From SKVL01 sp051745565 (GTDB taxonomy: Bacteria; Patescibacteriota; Minisyncoccia; Phycocordibacterales; CSBR16-193): a stretch of 21,127 bases of DNA. The first letter of the stretch is position 1. Each line of letters begins with the position of its first letter. Under the pieces are notes generated by a model. That model was not told the origin of the DNA, ran no database searches, and saw nothing but the letters and a program-made list of their open reading frames with translations. The position numbers and the translations under genes were made by a program. The stretch covers positions 1-21,127 of the forward strand of contig JBNJEF010000006.1 of assembly GCA_051745565.1 (NCBI GenBank), in the 5' to 3' direction. Below, piece by piece: positions 15,401-21,127 of the stretch.

Positions 15401-16881
15401 TGTTAGATCAGGTGAGAGACGAGATAGCTAAAGACCCTTCCAAATTTGGACTGAAAGGAGTTGATAATATTGATATTGTACAACCCGGGGATAAATTAGA
15501 TCTTTCTCCTTTAATTAAGGGAGGCTTAATGGGTAAAATGTTTGACTCTGCCGGTGGTCTCTCCGAAAAAGATATTTCCGATATTATCAGTAATAATGAG
15601 AAATTTGAAGAATGGATCAGCGAAAATCCCGATAAAAGCCTAACAACTGAAACAGTAAAAGAGGTAATTTCCGGGGCAAGTGAAGAAGGTGCCGAAGAAA
15701 GCGTAAAAGAAACTCCCGAAGCACCGCCTGCGCCTGAACCGATTGAAGATACACCTGAGACCGAGGAAGAGATCAAAGAAAAACCTGAGCCGACACCTAC
15801 AACCGAGGAGATAAAAGAACCTGAAATACAGGAGGCTGAAGAACCTCCTGAACCTGAAGAGGCTGAGGTGGAGCCGGAAGAAAGTGAACCTAAACCGGAA
15901 ACAGCACCGCCTGAGGCTGATCAGGAGACAACTGAGGACTCTGAGGAGCCGGTACAGGAAGTACCTGAGGAAAAAGGATCGTACTTTAATTTTGAGAACT
16001 TTGATTTTGAACGCGACGAACAGGGAAATGTCAAAGATTTTGGTTACAATGGAAACTTTCATAACTTTGATCCGAGAGATCTGGTGGAAACTTCAACCCC
16101 TGAAGAGCAAAGCCTTTATATGGAAAACAGAGGCGATATAGATACGACTCTAAGGCAGATAAAGGTTTATCAAGAGGCGCTGGAGAAAATAGTGGATGTG
16201 GGTACGCCTGAATATCAGTGGCTGGAAGATAGGTTGAACGATAATATAGACAGATTGGAAAATGATTACGGGGATATAGTAAAAGGTGATAATTTAAGGG
16301 ATGCTTTTAGTTTAGAAAATGAAACTGGAGCCACACCGGAAAACTCTACGGAGGGCCCATCTTCTTCTGCGGAGGAAGCTCCGGAACATACTCCGGAGGA
16401 AGGGGTTGAAAGCGACACTTCTTCCGTGGAAGGTGTGATGGAACGCTATAATATATCCGAAGGAAGTGAAGAAACTATTAAAGGACTTCTTAATACAATA
16501 GAGTCATCCGGCCTTGAAGGACCATCTAGGCAAGCTCTTATGGATCTTTATTTTGAGAACTGGAATGCCGAAATACCTTCGGAGAAAACAGAGGAGGTGT
16601 TGGGGAATTTTTTCGGTGAAGAGTATGACAAGATCGGAGAATTCTTTGAGGATGCCAGAGAAATAACCAAGGATGATTCCGGAAATACCATAGTAACTCT
16701 AAGTAGGACAAAATGGGTTAATTGGAATAATTGGGATATTATAATATCCCCGGAAGGAACAGTTGCGGTTGACGGTCCTCAGAGTTGGGGTCTTAATGAA
16801 AGAACGATAAATAAAGAAAATCTTCAGGGTCTTAGAGATTACATTTATTCATATGCGGAAAGGATAGAATCAAGAGGGTAG
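12472..16881 (+). CDS. Giant modular membrane protein: J-like domain, LysM-like repeats, two paralogous modules
   Basis: I know no described family for this 1469-residue protein. Its parts, in order, are: a charged coil (about 1-130); a J-like domain (about 138-200) with YHPDSN, HPD at 172-174; coil module N (232-339, ending KPESLRD); glycine/alanine-rich hydrophobic stretches (361-398 and 464-488) that look like a hairpin plus a third membrane helix; two 24-residue repeats (about 497-538); LysM-like repeat 1 (566-692); an E/P linker; a unique region (745-905); LysM-like repeat 2 (944-1068); a long E/P-rich stretch (1085-1165); module A (1169-1278); and module B (1318-1469). One topology puts the J-like part in the cytosol and the LysM-like and C-terminal parts outside, which would make it a bridge through membrane and wall. 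If the first hydrophobic stretch spans once, the C-terminus would be cytosolic. Confidence 0.9.
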   Translation: MSYEGLSKKEQVSTNENVEETLQHTEEQELEKLKREYSENKGNWDEEKQKRLNELEDSVYNSKKNKSQIKVEKTYNYRDEETKTEMKGYRKELEEDRKNKEEQGLEKEVIGSTGENPKEVPQVIEGETEKQYGEEKDIPDDIRKFLNSLKFNKNLTEEEAKKVRNTLLSKYHPDSNSGNDKYNLAGLINGAFSAWKKGETVDVHNENEAHISIGEDRGSEEGEEGEGSTESHLEKMLKNSRKEFAKKECEAEAWVKAHKNQNKKEEYEGYREAKDRYLQNLRSIRNEKLEALESKGMSDQEKERIRKEILKTTVANEAIELHNEKMNALLEEKPESLRDKALEMGKIVANGYRKWPLRYKLGLSALLFGAGVGAGAIGGATGLALAGGAVAGSSIQRLLSGAATAVGLEGLINKYQDKRAEKETLELFAEGFEEKIKNSDTEIDKRLFELEGKKTGERYRRYIYSGAAGVLIGSGAVGRMLGGVMDLFGSGDTPPTEGDVSIDKENYRFDVPEFKEPGVMEGDVSIDKENYRFDVPEFEDPPDWMENPQEGISVPDRDVSEIDFTASVESGSSVWETTENFLKEKLGNKFEGINEKQKIYLIDKIKDTIAEDPSKFGMEGVNNIDTVQPGQQIDFSPLMEDKVIGKIFESSDSLNEEAIGNIIKNNETIAKWISENPDKSLTTEKVKEVISGVTEENMVEELKETSEASSATEPIEDTPEPEEEIKEKPEPTPTTEEETESTSSKEDIDLTDKREVFYSKFAEKFGGEEVYGNTMKRVTSALMNGEVTPQQYCDFLENEVYEGDELPFDKEDYVKQLDHYIEEAESAEGAESKMQQSHQRLSAEKKLINSISRDVVFLQGDPSEVGARFPESNGTEVPKAEYENKVRSSVGVFPDSLEEDHAPISQPEAEEIKEKPEPTPTTEEETEDISFEPIPEDGSYVSEIGSGGSVWQSAEDIMERNFGDRFNELNEAQKIHLLDQVRDEIAKDPSKFGLKGVDNIDIVQPGDKLDLSPLIKGGLMGKMFDSAGGLSEKDISDIISNNEKFEEWISENPDKSLTTETVKEVISGASEEGAEESVKETPEAPPAPEPIEDTPETEEEIKEKPEPTPTTEEIKEPEIQEAEEPPEPEEAEVEPEESEPKPETAPPEADQETTEDSEEPVQEVPEEKGSYFNFENFDFERDEQGNVKDFGYNGNFHNFDPRDLVETSTPEEQSLYMENRGDIDTTLRQIKVYQEALEKIVDVGTPEYQWLEDRLNDNIDRLENDYGDIVKGDNLRDAFSLENETGATPENSTEGPSSSAEEAPEHTPEEGVESDTSSVEGVMERYNISEGSEETIKGLLNTIESSGLEGPSRQALMDLYFENWNAEIPSEKTEEVLGNFFGEEYDKIGEFFEDAREITKDDSGNTIVTLSRTKWVNWNNWDIIISPEGTVAVDGPQSWGLNERTINKENLQGLRDYIYSYAERIESRG
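13959..14085 (+). repeat. Two 55-base tandem copies, 72-base period, inside the giant gene
   Basis: Bases 13959-14013 and 14031-14085 differ at one position only (C/T, silent). They encode the same 18-residue segment EGDVSIDKENYRFDVPEF twice, 24 codons apart, just after the last hydrophobic segment. The near-identity at DNA level points to recent duplication or ongoing gene conversion. Confidence 0.9.
14151..15810 (+). repeat. Duplicated LysM-like domain plus E/P-rich linker within the giant gene
   Basis: The domain encoded at about 14167-14547 recurs at about 15301-15675: SGSSVW/GSGGSVW, DPSKFG, then D(T/I)VQPG, and ISENPDKSLTTE are shared. The linker after copy 1 (14608-14682) and the one after copy 2 (15736-15810) are 75 bases long and differ at one base. 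A third, shorter linker copy (15198-15251) matches 14637-14690 with one mismatch. The linkers are far more alike than the domains, so they have been exchanged or duplicated more recently. Confidence 0.85.
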
Positions 16882-16947
16882 CCGGGTAACTGACGCCTAT
16901 TCATACTGAAGTTATCGTATCGTAGAAAGTTCAATAATTTTAAAAGT

Positions 16948-16953
16948 TAAAAT
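16948..16953 (+). promoter_or_regulatory. -10-like TAAAAT before the 108-residue gene
   Basis: TAAAAT is followed by eight bases and then ATG 16962, the spacing expected for a leaderless start. No clear -35 is visible and the region is AT-rich, so chance is possible. Confidence 0.3.
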
Positions 16954-16961
16954 AATAATTT

Positions 16962-17288
16962 ATGAATGAAGAACAAAAAAATAATTTATTGGAAGAGCTG
17001 GGCTTGGAAGATCTACCGGAGGAAACTCAAACAAGGATACTTGAAGCTATGACGGAATCCTTACTTAAAAGGATAACTCTTCGTATTCTTGAAGAGCTCT
17101 CTGAAGAGGATAGGGAAGAGTTTGAAAAAATAAGGGAAGAGCAGGATGCTCAAAAGACTGAGAACTTTTTAAGAGAGAAGATACCAAATTATGACGAAAT
17201 AGTAGAGGAGGTCTCTTCAAGTTTCAAAGAGGAAATGAAAGGGCATATTAATGAACTTAAAGAAGGGTTAGAGGAGGACCGATCCTAA
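16962..17288 (+). CDS. Small acidic helical protein, DUF5663-like
   Basis: The 108-residue protein is nearly all charged helix with no membrane segment. It opens with a short helical hairpin (LLEELGLEDLPEETQTRIL), continues through KRITLRILEELSEEDREEFE, and ends in a second coil. This pattern closely recalls the small Parcubacteria family I know as DUF5663, of unknown function; the name is from memory and was not checked by search. It lies 80 bases after the giant gene and on the same strand, so it may be the last gene of the block, although a -10-like box right before its ATG suggests it can be transcribed alone. A role as a small helical partner of the coiled modules in the large proteins is conceivable but unsupported. 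Confidence 0.8.
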   Translation: MNEEQKNNLLEELGLEDLPEETQTRILEAMTESLLKRITLRILEELSEEDREEFEKIREEQDAQKTENFLREKIPNYDEIVEEVSSSFKEEMKGHINELKEGLEEDRS

Positions 17289-17397
17289 CTTTGTGGCCTC
17301 TTTTATCTTGTTAAGGATTCCATAAAAGATCCGTTATCGGGGTTAGATATTCTTTTGTTTTATGGTGATCGTTGAAAACTGTTTTTGGTTATAGTTT

Positions 17398-17427
17398 TTG
17401 ACGTATAAGCAAATATGGGAATAAAAT
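17398..17427 (+). promoter_or_regulatory. Orphan rightward promoter in the intergenic gap
   Basis: TTGACG (17398-17403) and TAAAAT (17422-17427) are 18 bases apart, a good sigma-70 match. No rightward gene follows; the next gene is leftward and ends at 17551. It would drive either a small RNA or antisense transcription into that gene. A full TTGACA at 17456-17461 nearby has no matching -10. Confidence 0.35.
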
Positions 17428-17433
17428 CTTAAA

Positions 17434-17531
17434 TAATCATCTTATCAATAGATATTTGACACCTCGCTACCTTAATCTAAGAGCGCAGGAGTTCTTAATG
17501 GGTATACTGAGGTAATTGAGGATTTAGGTTT
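17434..17531 (+). ncRNA. Speculative small RNA between converging genes
   Basis: Downstream of the orphan promoter the DNA can fold into a two-part stem: CCTTAAT (17470-17476) with ATTGAGG (17515-17521), and inside it TAAGAG (17478-17483) with TTCTTA (17492-17497) around an 8-base loop. A TTTTT run follows at about 17529-17533. It matches no RNA family I recognise and could be chance structure in the 262-base gap. Confidence 0.15.
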
Positions 17532-17550
17532 TTGACAATAACCTTCTTTT

Positions 17551-19347
17551 TTACAATGGCCAGAAATAAAGAATGAGAGGAAGAGCAGTAGCTATAATGA
17601 TGATCTCTAAAGGTAAACCCACTTTCAGATAGTCTTTGAAACTGTATCCACCGGCTTCAAGTACTAAAGTGTTTGACTCGTGTCCGAAAGGAGTCAAAAA
17701 GACCGAAGTTGCACCTACGGCTACGGCCATTAAAAAAGGGTCAATGGATACGCTTAGTTCAGAAGCAACGAATATGGCTATTGGAGCCATCACAACCGCG
17801 GACACGGTTGCGTTAATAAAGTTAGCTAAAAATATAGATATTATAAGTACCAGGGCTACTAATACAGAAGGAGCCAGTACATCAGAGTGGGAAACTATAA
17901 AGGAAGCCGCAACGTCCGCCCCTCCGGTCTCTTGTAGGGCTATTCCGAGAGTGATCATTGAACCGATAAGAATGATAACCGGCCATTGTATACTCTCGTA
18001 TGCCTGTTTTAAGGATACTAAGTTGGTAGCCACCATAATAAAAGAGGCAATAAGAAATACCGCCTCTACGGGGGCTGTGGTTAGTGTGGCGGTCAGTATC
18101 GCTAAAATAAAAATAGTTAAGGCAAAAGGAATAGCGTTCTTTTGACCAAAAGTAACGTCACGTTCGGCTAAAGGATATCCTCCCAGATTTGAAATAGCCT
18201 TCTGAACACTTTCTTTTTTTCCGTGCAAGAGAACGATATCGCCCGGGCGGAAACGGAGCTCATTTAAGGGAGTTTGTATTTGTGAGCCTGTTCTGGATAC
18301 AGCTAAAAGATTGGTACCGTAACGCATGGAAAGAGGGATCTCGTCCCATTTTTTACCTATTATCGGGGAAAGAGGGTTTACCACCATCTCAATAGACCCT
18401 CTTTCATCTTCGGGGGTTTGTGATTCTACCGCTTTTTCTCCGACGAGGTTCAAACGGAACTCCTCGGAAAAGTTCTTTAACATTTTGGAATCAGCTTTGA
18501 CCAGTAAATGGTCTTTGGGTTTTATTATCTCATAACCGGAAACATTGTTTATTACAACCCCGTCTCTTATCAAGGAGATCAGTTTTATGTCTTTCTTACC
18601 AAGATCTTTTATTGAACCGACATATTCTCCTACAAGTGTGGAGTTCTCCGGAATATTTAGTTCGGTTACATAATTTTCAACTGCAAAAGGTTCATCTGAA
18701 TGAAGGTCCTTGCGTTTGGGGATCAATCTCCATCCCACAAAGGAGATGAATAGTATACCTATGATCGCCAACCCTATTCCGACTGGTGCGAAGTCAAACA
18801 TTGCAAAAGGTCCACTCCCGGCTTCTTCTCTAAAAGCGGAAACAATTATATTCCGAGGGGTTCCGATAAGTGTCAAGTATCCCCCTAACTGGGAACCGAA
18901 TGCCAAAGGAAGCAAGAATATGGAAGGAGAAAGATCGTTCTTTCTGGCAAGATGGATGGCGACCGGAATTATCGGCGCCAAAGCGCCTATGTTGTTTATA
19001 AAAGCGGAAGCAAAAGCCACCAAGCTTACCAGTACCATTATCTGTATGGCGGGGTGCTTGTCAAAAATACCTATTTTCCTGGTGATATAATCTATAAGGC
19101 CGGAATTGGAAAGTCCTCGTGTTATAATGAACATGGCGATAACAAGCAGTACCACCGGATGAACCATTCCCGAAAAAGCCTTGTCAACCGGTATAACACC
19201 GGTAAGAAAAACAACAAGAAGGGCGAAGATGGAGACCATGTCATATCTCATCGTTCTGCTGACCAGTAGTACCATAACCAGTCCGATAACGGTGAAAATT
19301 ATAAGCTGGTCCGTGGTCAGTGAAGAAAACATCTCTAGTATGGACAT
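17551..19347 (-). CDS. SLC13/DASS-type permease with two RCK_C (TrkA-C) domains
   Basis: The 598-residue protein has two membrane halves (about 12-210 and 404-597) separated by a soluble region with two RCK_C domains (about 225-300 and 315-395). The first half contains FINNIGALAPIIPVA and LIGTPRN, and the second FINATVSAVVMAP and FGHESNTLVLE; these are the paired substrate/Na+ loops of the divalent anion:Na+ symporter fold. RCK_C-bearing members are annotated as SLC13 permeases and have been linked to sulphate, dicarboxylate or other anions; the substrate cannot be read here. The RCK_C domains probably sense a small ligand and gate transport. The start at 19347 is supported by a TATTAT six bases upstream. 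It is divergent from the CPA2 antiporter with 83 bases between, so the two may be coregulated in ion balance. Confidence 0.92.
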   Translation of the reverse strand: MSILEMFSSLTTDQLIIFTVIGLVMVLLVSRTMRYDMVSIFALLVVFLTGVIPVDKAFSGMVHPVVLLVIAMFIITRGLSNSGLIDYITRKIGIFDKHPAIQIMVLVSLVAFASAFINNIGALAPIIPVAIHLARKNDLSPSIFLLPLAFGSQLGGYLTLIGTPRNIIVSAFREEAGSGPFAMFDFAPVGIGLAIIGILFISFVGWRLIPKRKDLHSDEPFAVENYVTELNIPENSTLVGEYVGSIKDLGKKDIKLISLIRDGVVINNVSGYEIIKPKDHLLVKADSKMLKNFSEEFRLNLVGEKAVESQTPEDERGSIEMVVNPLSPIIGKKWDEIPLSMRYGTNLLAVSRTGSQIQTPLNELRFRPGDIVLLHGKKESVQKAISNLGGYPLAERDVTFGQKNAIPFALTIFILAILTATLTTAPVEAVFLIASFIMVATNLVSLKQAYESIQWPVIILIGSMITLGIALQETGGADVAASFIVSHSDVLAPSVLVALVLIISIFLANFINATVSAVVMAPIAIFVASELSVSIDPFLMAVAVGATSVFLTPFGHESNTLVLEAGGYSFKDYLKVGLPLEIIIIATALPLILYFWPL

Positions 19348-19353
19348 ATAGCC

Positions 19354-19359
19354 ATAATA
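19354..19359 (-). promoter_or_regulatory. -10-like TATTAT for the SLC13-type gene
   Basis: On the minus strand TATTAT is followed by six bases (GGCTAT) and the ATG at 19347, implying a leaderless message. The -35 region is an A-rich tract without a clear hexamer. Confidence 0.35.
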
Positions 19360-19384
19360 TCATTCTTTTTTTTAAAACGGGATG

Positions 19385-19413
19385 TTGTTAAACTATGTAG
19401 AAGTAAGTAAATT
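19385..19413 (+). promoter_or_regulatory. Candidate promoter for the CPA2 antiporter gene
   Basis: TTGTTA (19385-19390) and TAAATT (19408-19413) are 17 bases apart, giving a leader of about 11-12 bases to ATG 19431. Overlapping TATATT (19414-19419) and TAATAT (19421-19426) are alternative -10 elements. Confidence 0.3.
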
Positions 19414-19430
19414 TATATTTTAATATATCC

Positions 19431-20615
19431 ATGGAATTCTTTTCCTTTTTTATTATACTTTTGGCGGCCGTATTCTTTTCCGAGGTTTTCAGCCGTTTTC
19501 ATGTTCCTTGGGTGGTAACTTTGATGCTTGCGGGGGTTGTTATTGGTCCTTTTGGCTTTGGGTGGGTGAATATAGATGAAACCACTTACTTTTTAGGACA
19601 GATTGGCTTGGTTTTCCTTATGTTCATGGCGGGCTTGGAGATAAGACTTTCCGATTTTTGGGAGTCTTCTAAAAAACTCGTCACTGTTACTGTTTTGAAT
19701 GCGGGTATTCCTTTTTTGGCCGGAATGACTTTGGCACTTGGATTCGGAATGGAAACTCAAGAAGCTTTTTTGTTGGGCATAATATTCATTTCTTCTTCAG
19801 TGGGGGTTATAATTCCCAGCTTGGAAGCATCCGGAATACTATCTTCCAAACCGGGTAAACTTATAACTCCCATGGTCGTTTTTGAGGATATTTTTTCTCT
19901 TCTTTTGATTGCCGTATTTTTTCAGATGGCTATGCCTGATGAAGGAGGGCTTGGTTTTCCTCTATGGCTTTTCCTGCCTCTGTTGATAATTTCTGTTATC
20001 ATTTTGCGCATTCTGGTTGTTAAAATAAAATGGCTCTTTACTATAAAAGAAGGAGTATCTTTTAATGAACAGAAGGACACGGAACTTTCTCATGATTTTA
20101 GAGTGGTGATGACGGTTATGATCGGAACGGTGGTAATATTCAGTATTTTGGGACTTCACCCAATAGCGGGTGGCTTTTTTGCGGGTTTGATACTATCGGA
20201 CGTTGTTGGTAATAGGAGATTGAAAAGAAGATTCAAAGTGGTTGGATATGGAATATTTATTCCGATATTTTTCGTCATAATTGGAGTTCAGACTGATGTA
20301 GGGGTTCTCTTTGAGCTTGACCCTGTTCTCTTCTTAGCCATTTCAGTTACACTGGTTTCAATGTCTTCTAAATTCTTAAGCGGGTTTTTGGGGGCCCGTC
20401 TGGTGGGTATGTCCACCAATGAGAGCGCATTATTAGGTGCAGCTTCCATTTCCAAGCTCTCTATAGCTTTGGCTGTTGCTTTTACCGGTGTTGAAGCGGG
20501 TCTAATTTCGGAAGATCTTGCCACTTCTTTAGTTTTTCTTACACTGACATCAACCCTGATAGCTCCGATCTTGGTTCGCTGGATAAGCAAAAAACTTGAC
20601 ATTAAAGTTGTTTAG
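19431..20615 (+). CDS. CPA2-type monovalent cation/proton antiporter, membrane domain only
   Basis: The 394-residue protein has about twelve hydrophobic helices and the CPA2 (Na_H_Exchanger) pattern: VTLMLAGVVIGPFGFG in the second helix, LVFLMFMAGLEIR in the third, the ion-site helix TPMVVFEDIFSLLL, and a conserved lysine in MSSKFLSG (K314). It ends soon after the last helix (KKLDIKVV), so the TrkA-N and TrkA-C domains of KefB/KefC-type proteins are absent. It should exchange Na+ or K+ for H+ across the cell membrane. The ion site carries E152-D153 where electrogenic antiporters usually have DD and electroneutral ones ND. It is divergent from the SLC13-type gene, and the sigma factor gene starts 14 bases after its stop. 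Confidence 0.92.
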   Translation: MEFFSFFIILLAAVFFSEVFSRFHVPWVVTLMLAGVVIGPFGFGWVNIDETTYFLGQIGLVFLMFMAGLEIRLSDFWESSKKLVTVTVLNAGIPFLAGMTLALGFGMETQEAFLLGIIFISSSVGVIIPSLEASGILSSKPGKLITPMVVFEDIFSLLLIAVFFQMAMPDEGGLGFPLWLFLPLLIISVIILRILVVKIKWLFTIKEGVSFNEQKDTELSHDFRVVMTVMIGTVVIFSILGLHPIAGGFFAGLILSDVVGNRRLKRRFKVVGYGIFIPIFFVIIGVQTDVGVLFELDPVLFLAISVTLVSMSSKFLSGFLGARLVGMSTNESALLGAASISKLSIALAVAFTGVEAGLISEDLATSLVFLTLTSTLIAPILVRWISKKLDIKVV

Positions 20616-20623
20616 TTTATCTT
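20596..20623 (+). promoter_or_regulatory. Promoter for the sigma factor gene inside the antiporter gene's 3' end
   Basis: A perfect TTGACA (20596-20601) lies in the last codons of the antiporter gene, and TATCTT (20618-20623) follows after 16 bases. ATG 20630 is six bases beyond the -10, so the transcript would be leaderless. It gives the sigma gene expression independent of the antiporter. Confidence 0.5.
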
Positions 20624-20629
20624 AGCCTT

Positions 20630-21127
20630 ATGAATAAAAATAGAGCTGATATAGACAGAAGGATAATCGAACGTTCAAAGCGTGACTCTAATTGCTTTGC
20701 GGATATGTACAGGCGCTATGAACCAAGAGTTTTTGCTTTTTTTCAAAGAAGAGTTAACTCTCAAGAGATAGCAAAAGATCTGACCCAAGAAACCTTTACG
20801 AAGGCCTTTGGAAGTCTGCACCGTTTTGATCATAGAGGTTATTCTTATTCTTCCTACCTCTTTACGATAGCCAGGAATCTTCTTGTTAATCATTACAGAA
20901 AGAAAAAAACTGTTTCGCTTGAAGAGATGGAAAGTTCCCCATCTTTTACCCCCTCTTATCAGCAGAGATTTGACAGTGGTTTGGTTTGGGGTGCCACTAA
21001 AGATATGTCTCCCACTGAAAGATTGATCCTGGAGGAAAGGTACAAGAAAGGAAAGACCATAAGAGAAATAGCGGGAATAGTGAATAAAAGTGAGAATGCG
21101 GTAAACTCATACTTTCTCGCGCCAGAA
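20630..21127 (+). CDS. ECF-type sigma-70 factor, runs off the window edge
   Basis: The frame is open from ATG 20630 to the last base (166 codons) with no stop seen. Region 2 is clear: CFADMYRRYEPRVFAFF, then DLTQETFTKAFGSLHRFD and SYLFTIARNLLVNHYRKKK, the core-binding and -10-recognition helices. A short linker leads to region 4 with MSPTERLILEERYKKGKT and the recognition-helix motif IREIAGIVNKSENAVNSY. There is no region 1 or 3, so it belongs to the small ECF class that directs RNA polymerase to a limited promoter set. No anti-sigma gene is visible; it could lie beyond the edge. The last four codons read FLAPE-like instead of the expected SRAR, which suggests a one-base loss near 21113-21115. 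Confidence 0.88.
   Translation, partial: MNKNRADIDRRIIERSKRDSNCFADMYRRYEPRVFAFFQRRVNSQEIAKDLTQETFTKAFGSLHRFDHRGYSYSSYLFTIARNLLVNHYRKKKTVSLEEMESSPSFTPSYQQRFDSGLVWGATKDMSPTERLILEERYKKGKTIREIAGIVNKSENAVNSYFLAPE

Noticed and set aside
15640..16062. 140-codon leftward ORF opposite the E/P-rich region
   Set aside because: Its Arg/Phe-rich sequence is the antisense of Glu/Pro codons, a typical shadow.
16882..16920. Hairpin after the giant gene (GGTAACT with AGTTATC) as a terminator
   Set aside because: Seven weak pairs with an 18-base loop and no T run.
18710..19090. Rightward ORFs of 105-126 codons opposite the SLC13-type gene
   Set aside because: They are antisense to well-conserved membrane helices and have no start signal.

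Overview
The window looks like chromosome from a Candidate Phyla Radiation bacterium (Patescibacteria, most likely the Parcubacteria/Paceibacteria side). The grounds are AT-rich DNA, standard stop codons with TGA used as a true stop (which argues against the UGA-glycine Gracilibacteria/Absconditabacteria), very short gaps, almost no Shine-Dalgarno sequences, and several protein types common in that group: a VirD4/TraG-like ATPase without a membrane anchor, very long acidic modular proteins, a small DUF5663-like helical protein and a C39-like peptidase. The assignment is inferred from protein character; no rRNA gene is present to confirm it.

Left part (1-4473): the tail of a TrxB/AhpF-like flavin reductase, a membrane-anchored DsbA-like thioredoxin and a three-helix membrane protein run rightward. 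A small leftward gene of unknown function (1308-1631) is bounded by a strong hairpin terminator. Two cell-envelope proteins follow (an SH3 + L,D-transpeptidase and a C39-like papain-fold peptidase), then the rRNA methyltransferase TlyA. A CaCA-type cation exchanger (4742-5719) has lost both signature glutamates of its ion site.

Central part (5780-17288): six rightward genes that I treat as one functional block. They are a 918-residue VirD4/TraG-like ATPase, a 765-residue soluble acidic protein, a Cas4/RecB-like PD-(D/E)XK nuclease with a four-cysteine cluster, a YgjP-type (DUF45) zinc metalloprotein, a 1469-residue membrane protein, and a 108-residue helical protein. The 765- and 1469-residue proteins are paralogues sharing three modules in the same order. 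The larger one also has a J-like domain with an HPD motif, glycine-rich membrane segments, two LysM-like repeats and E/P-rich linkers. A pumping ATPase, a nuclease and a membrane/wall-spanning scaffold together suggest a DNA transfer or uptake machine, or an envelope complex specific to this group. This is inference and is the best candidate for an undescribed system here.

Right part (17289-21127): an intergenic stretch with an orphan promoter and possible small RNA, then a divergent pair of transporters (SLC13-type permease with two RCK_C domains, leftward; CPA2-type cation/proton antiporter, rightward). Last is an ECF sigma factor (20630 to the edge) whose final codons look frameshifted.

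Regulation: several starts lie only 6-8 bases after a TATAAT-like -10 box, which suggests leaderless mRNAs; only the leftward gene at 1308-1631 has a textbook Shine-Dalgarno. I found no tRNA, rRNA, CRISPR array or insertion sequence, and no gene-free stretch longer than 300 bases.
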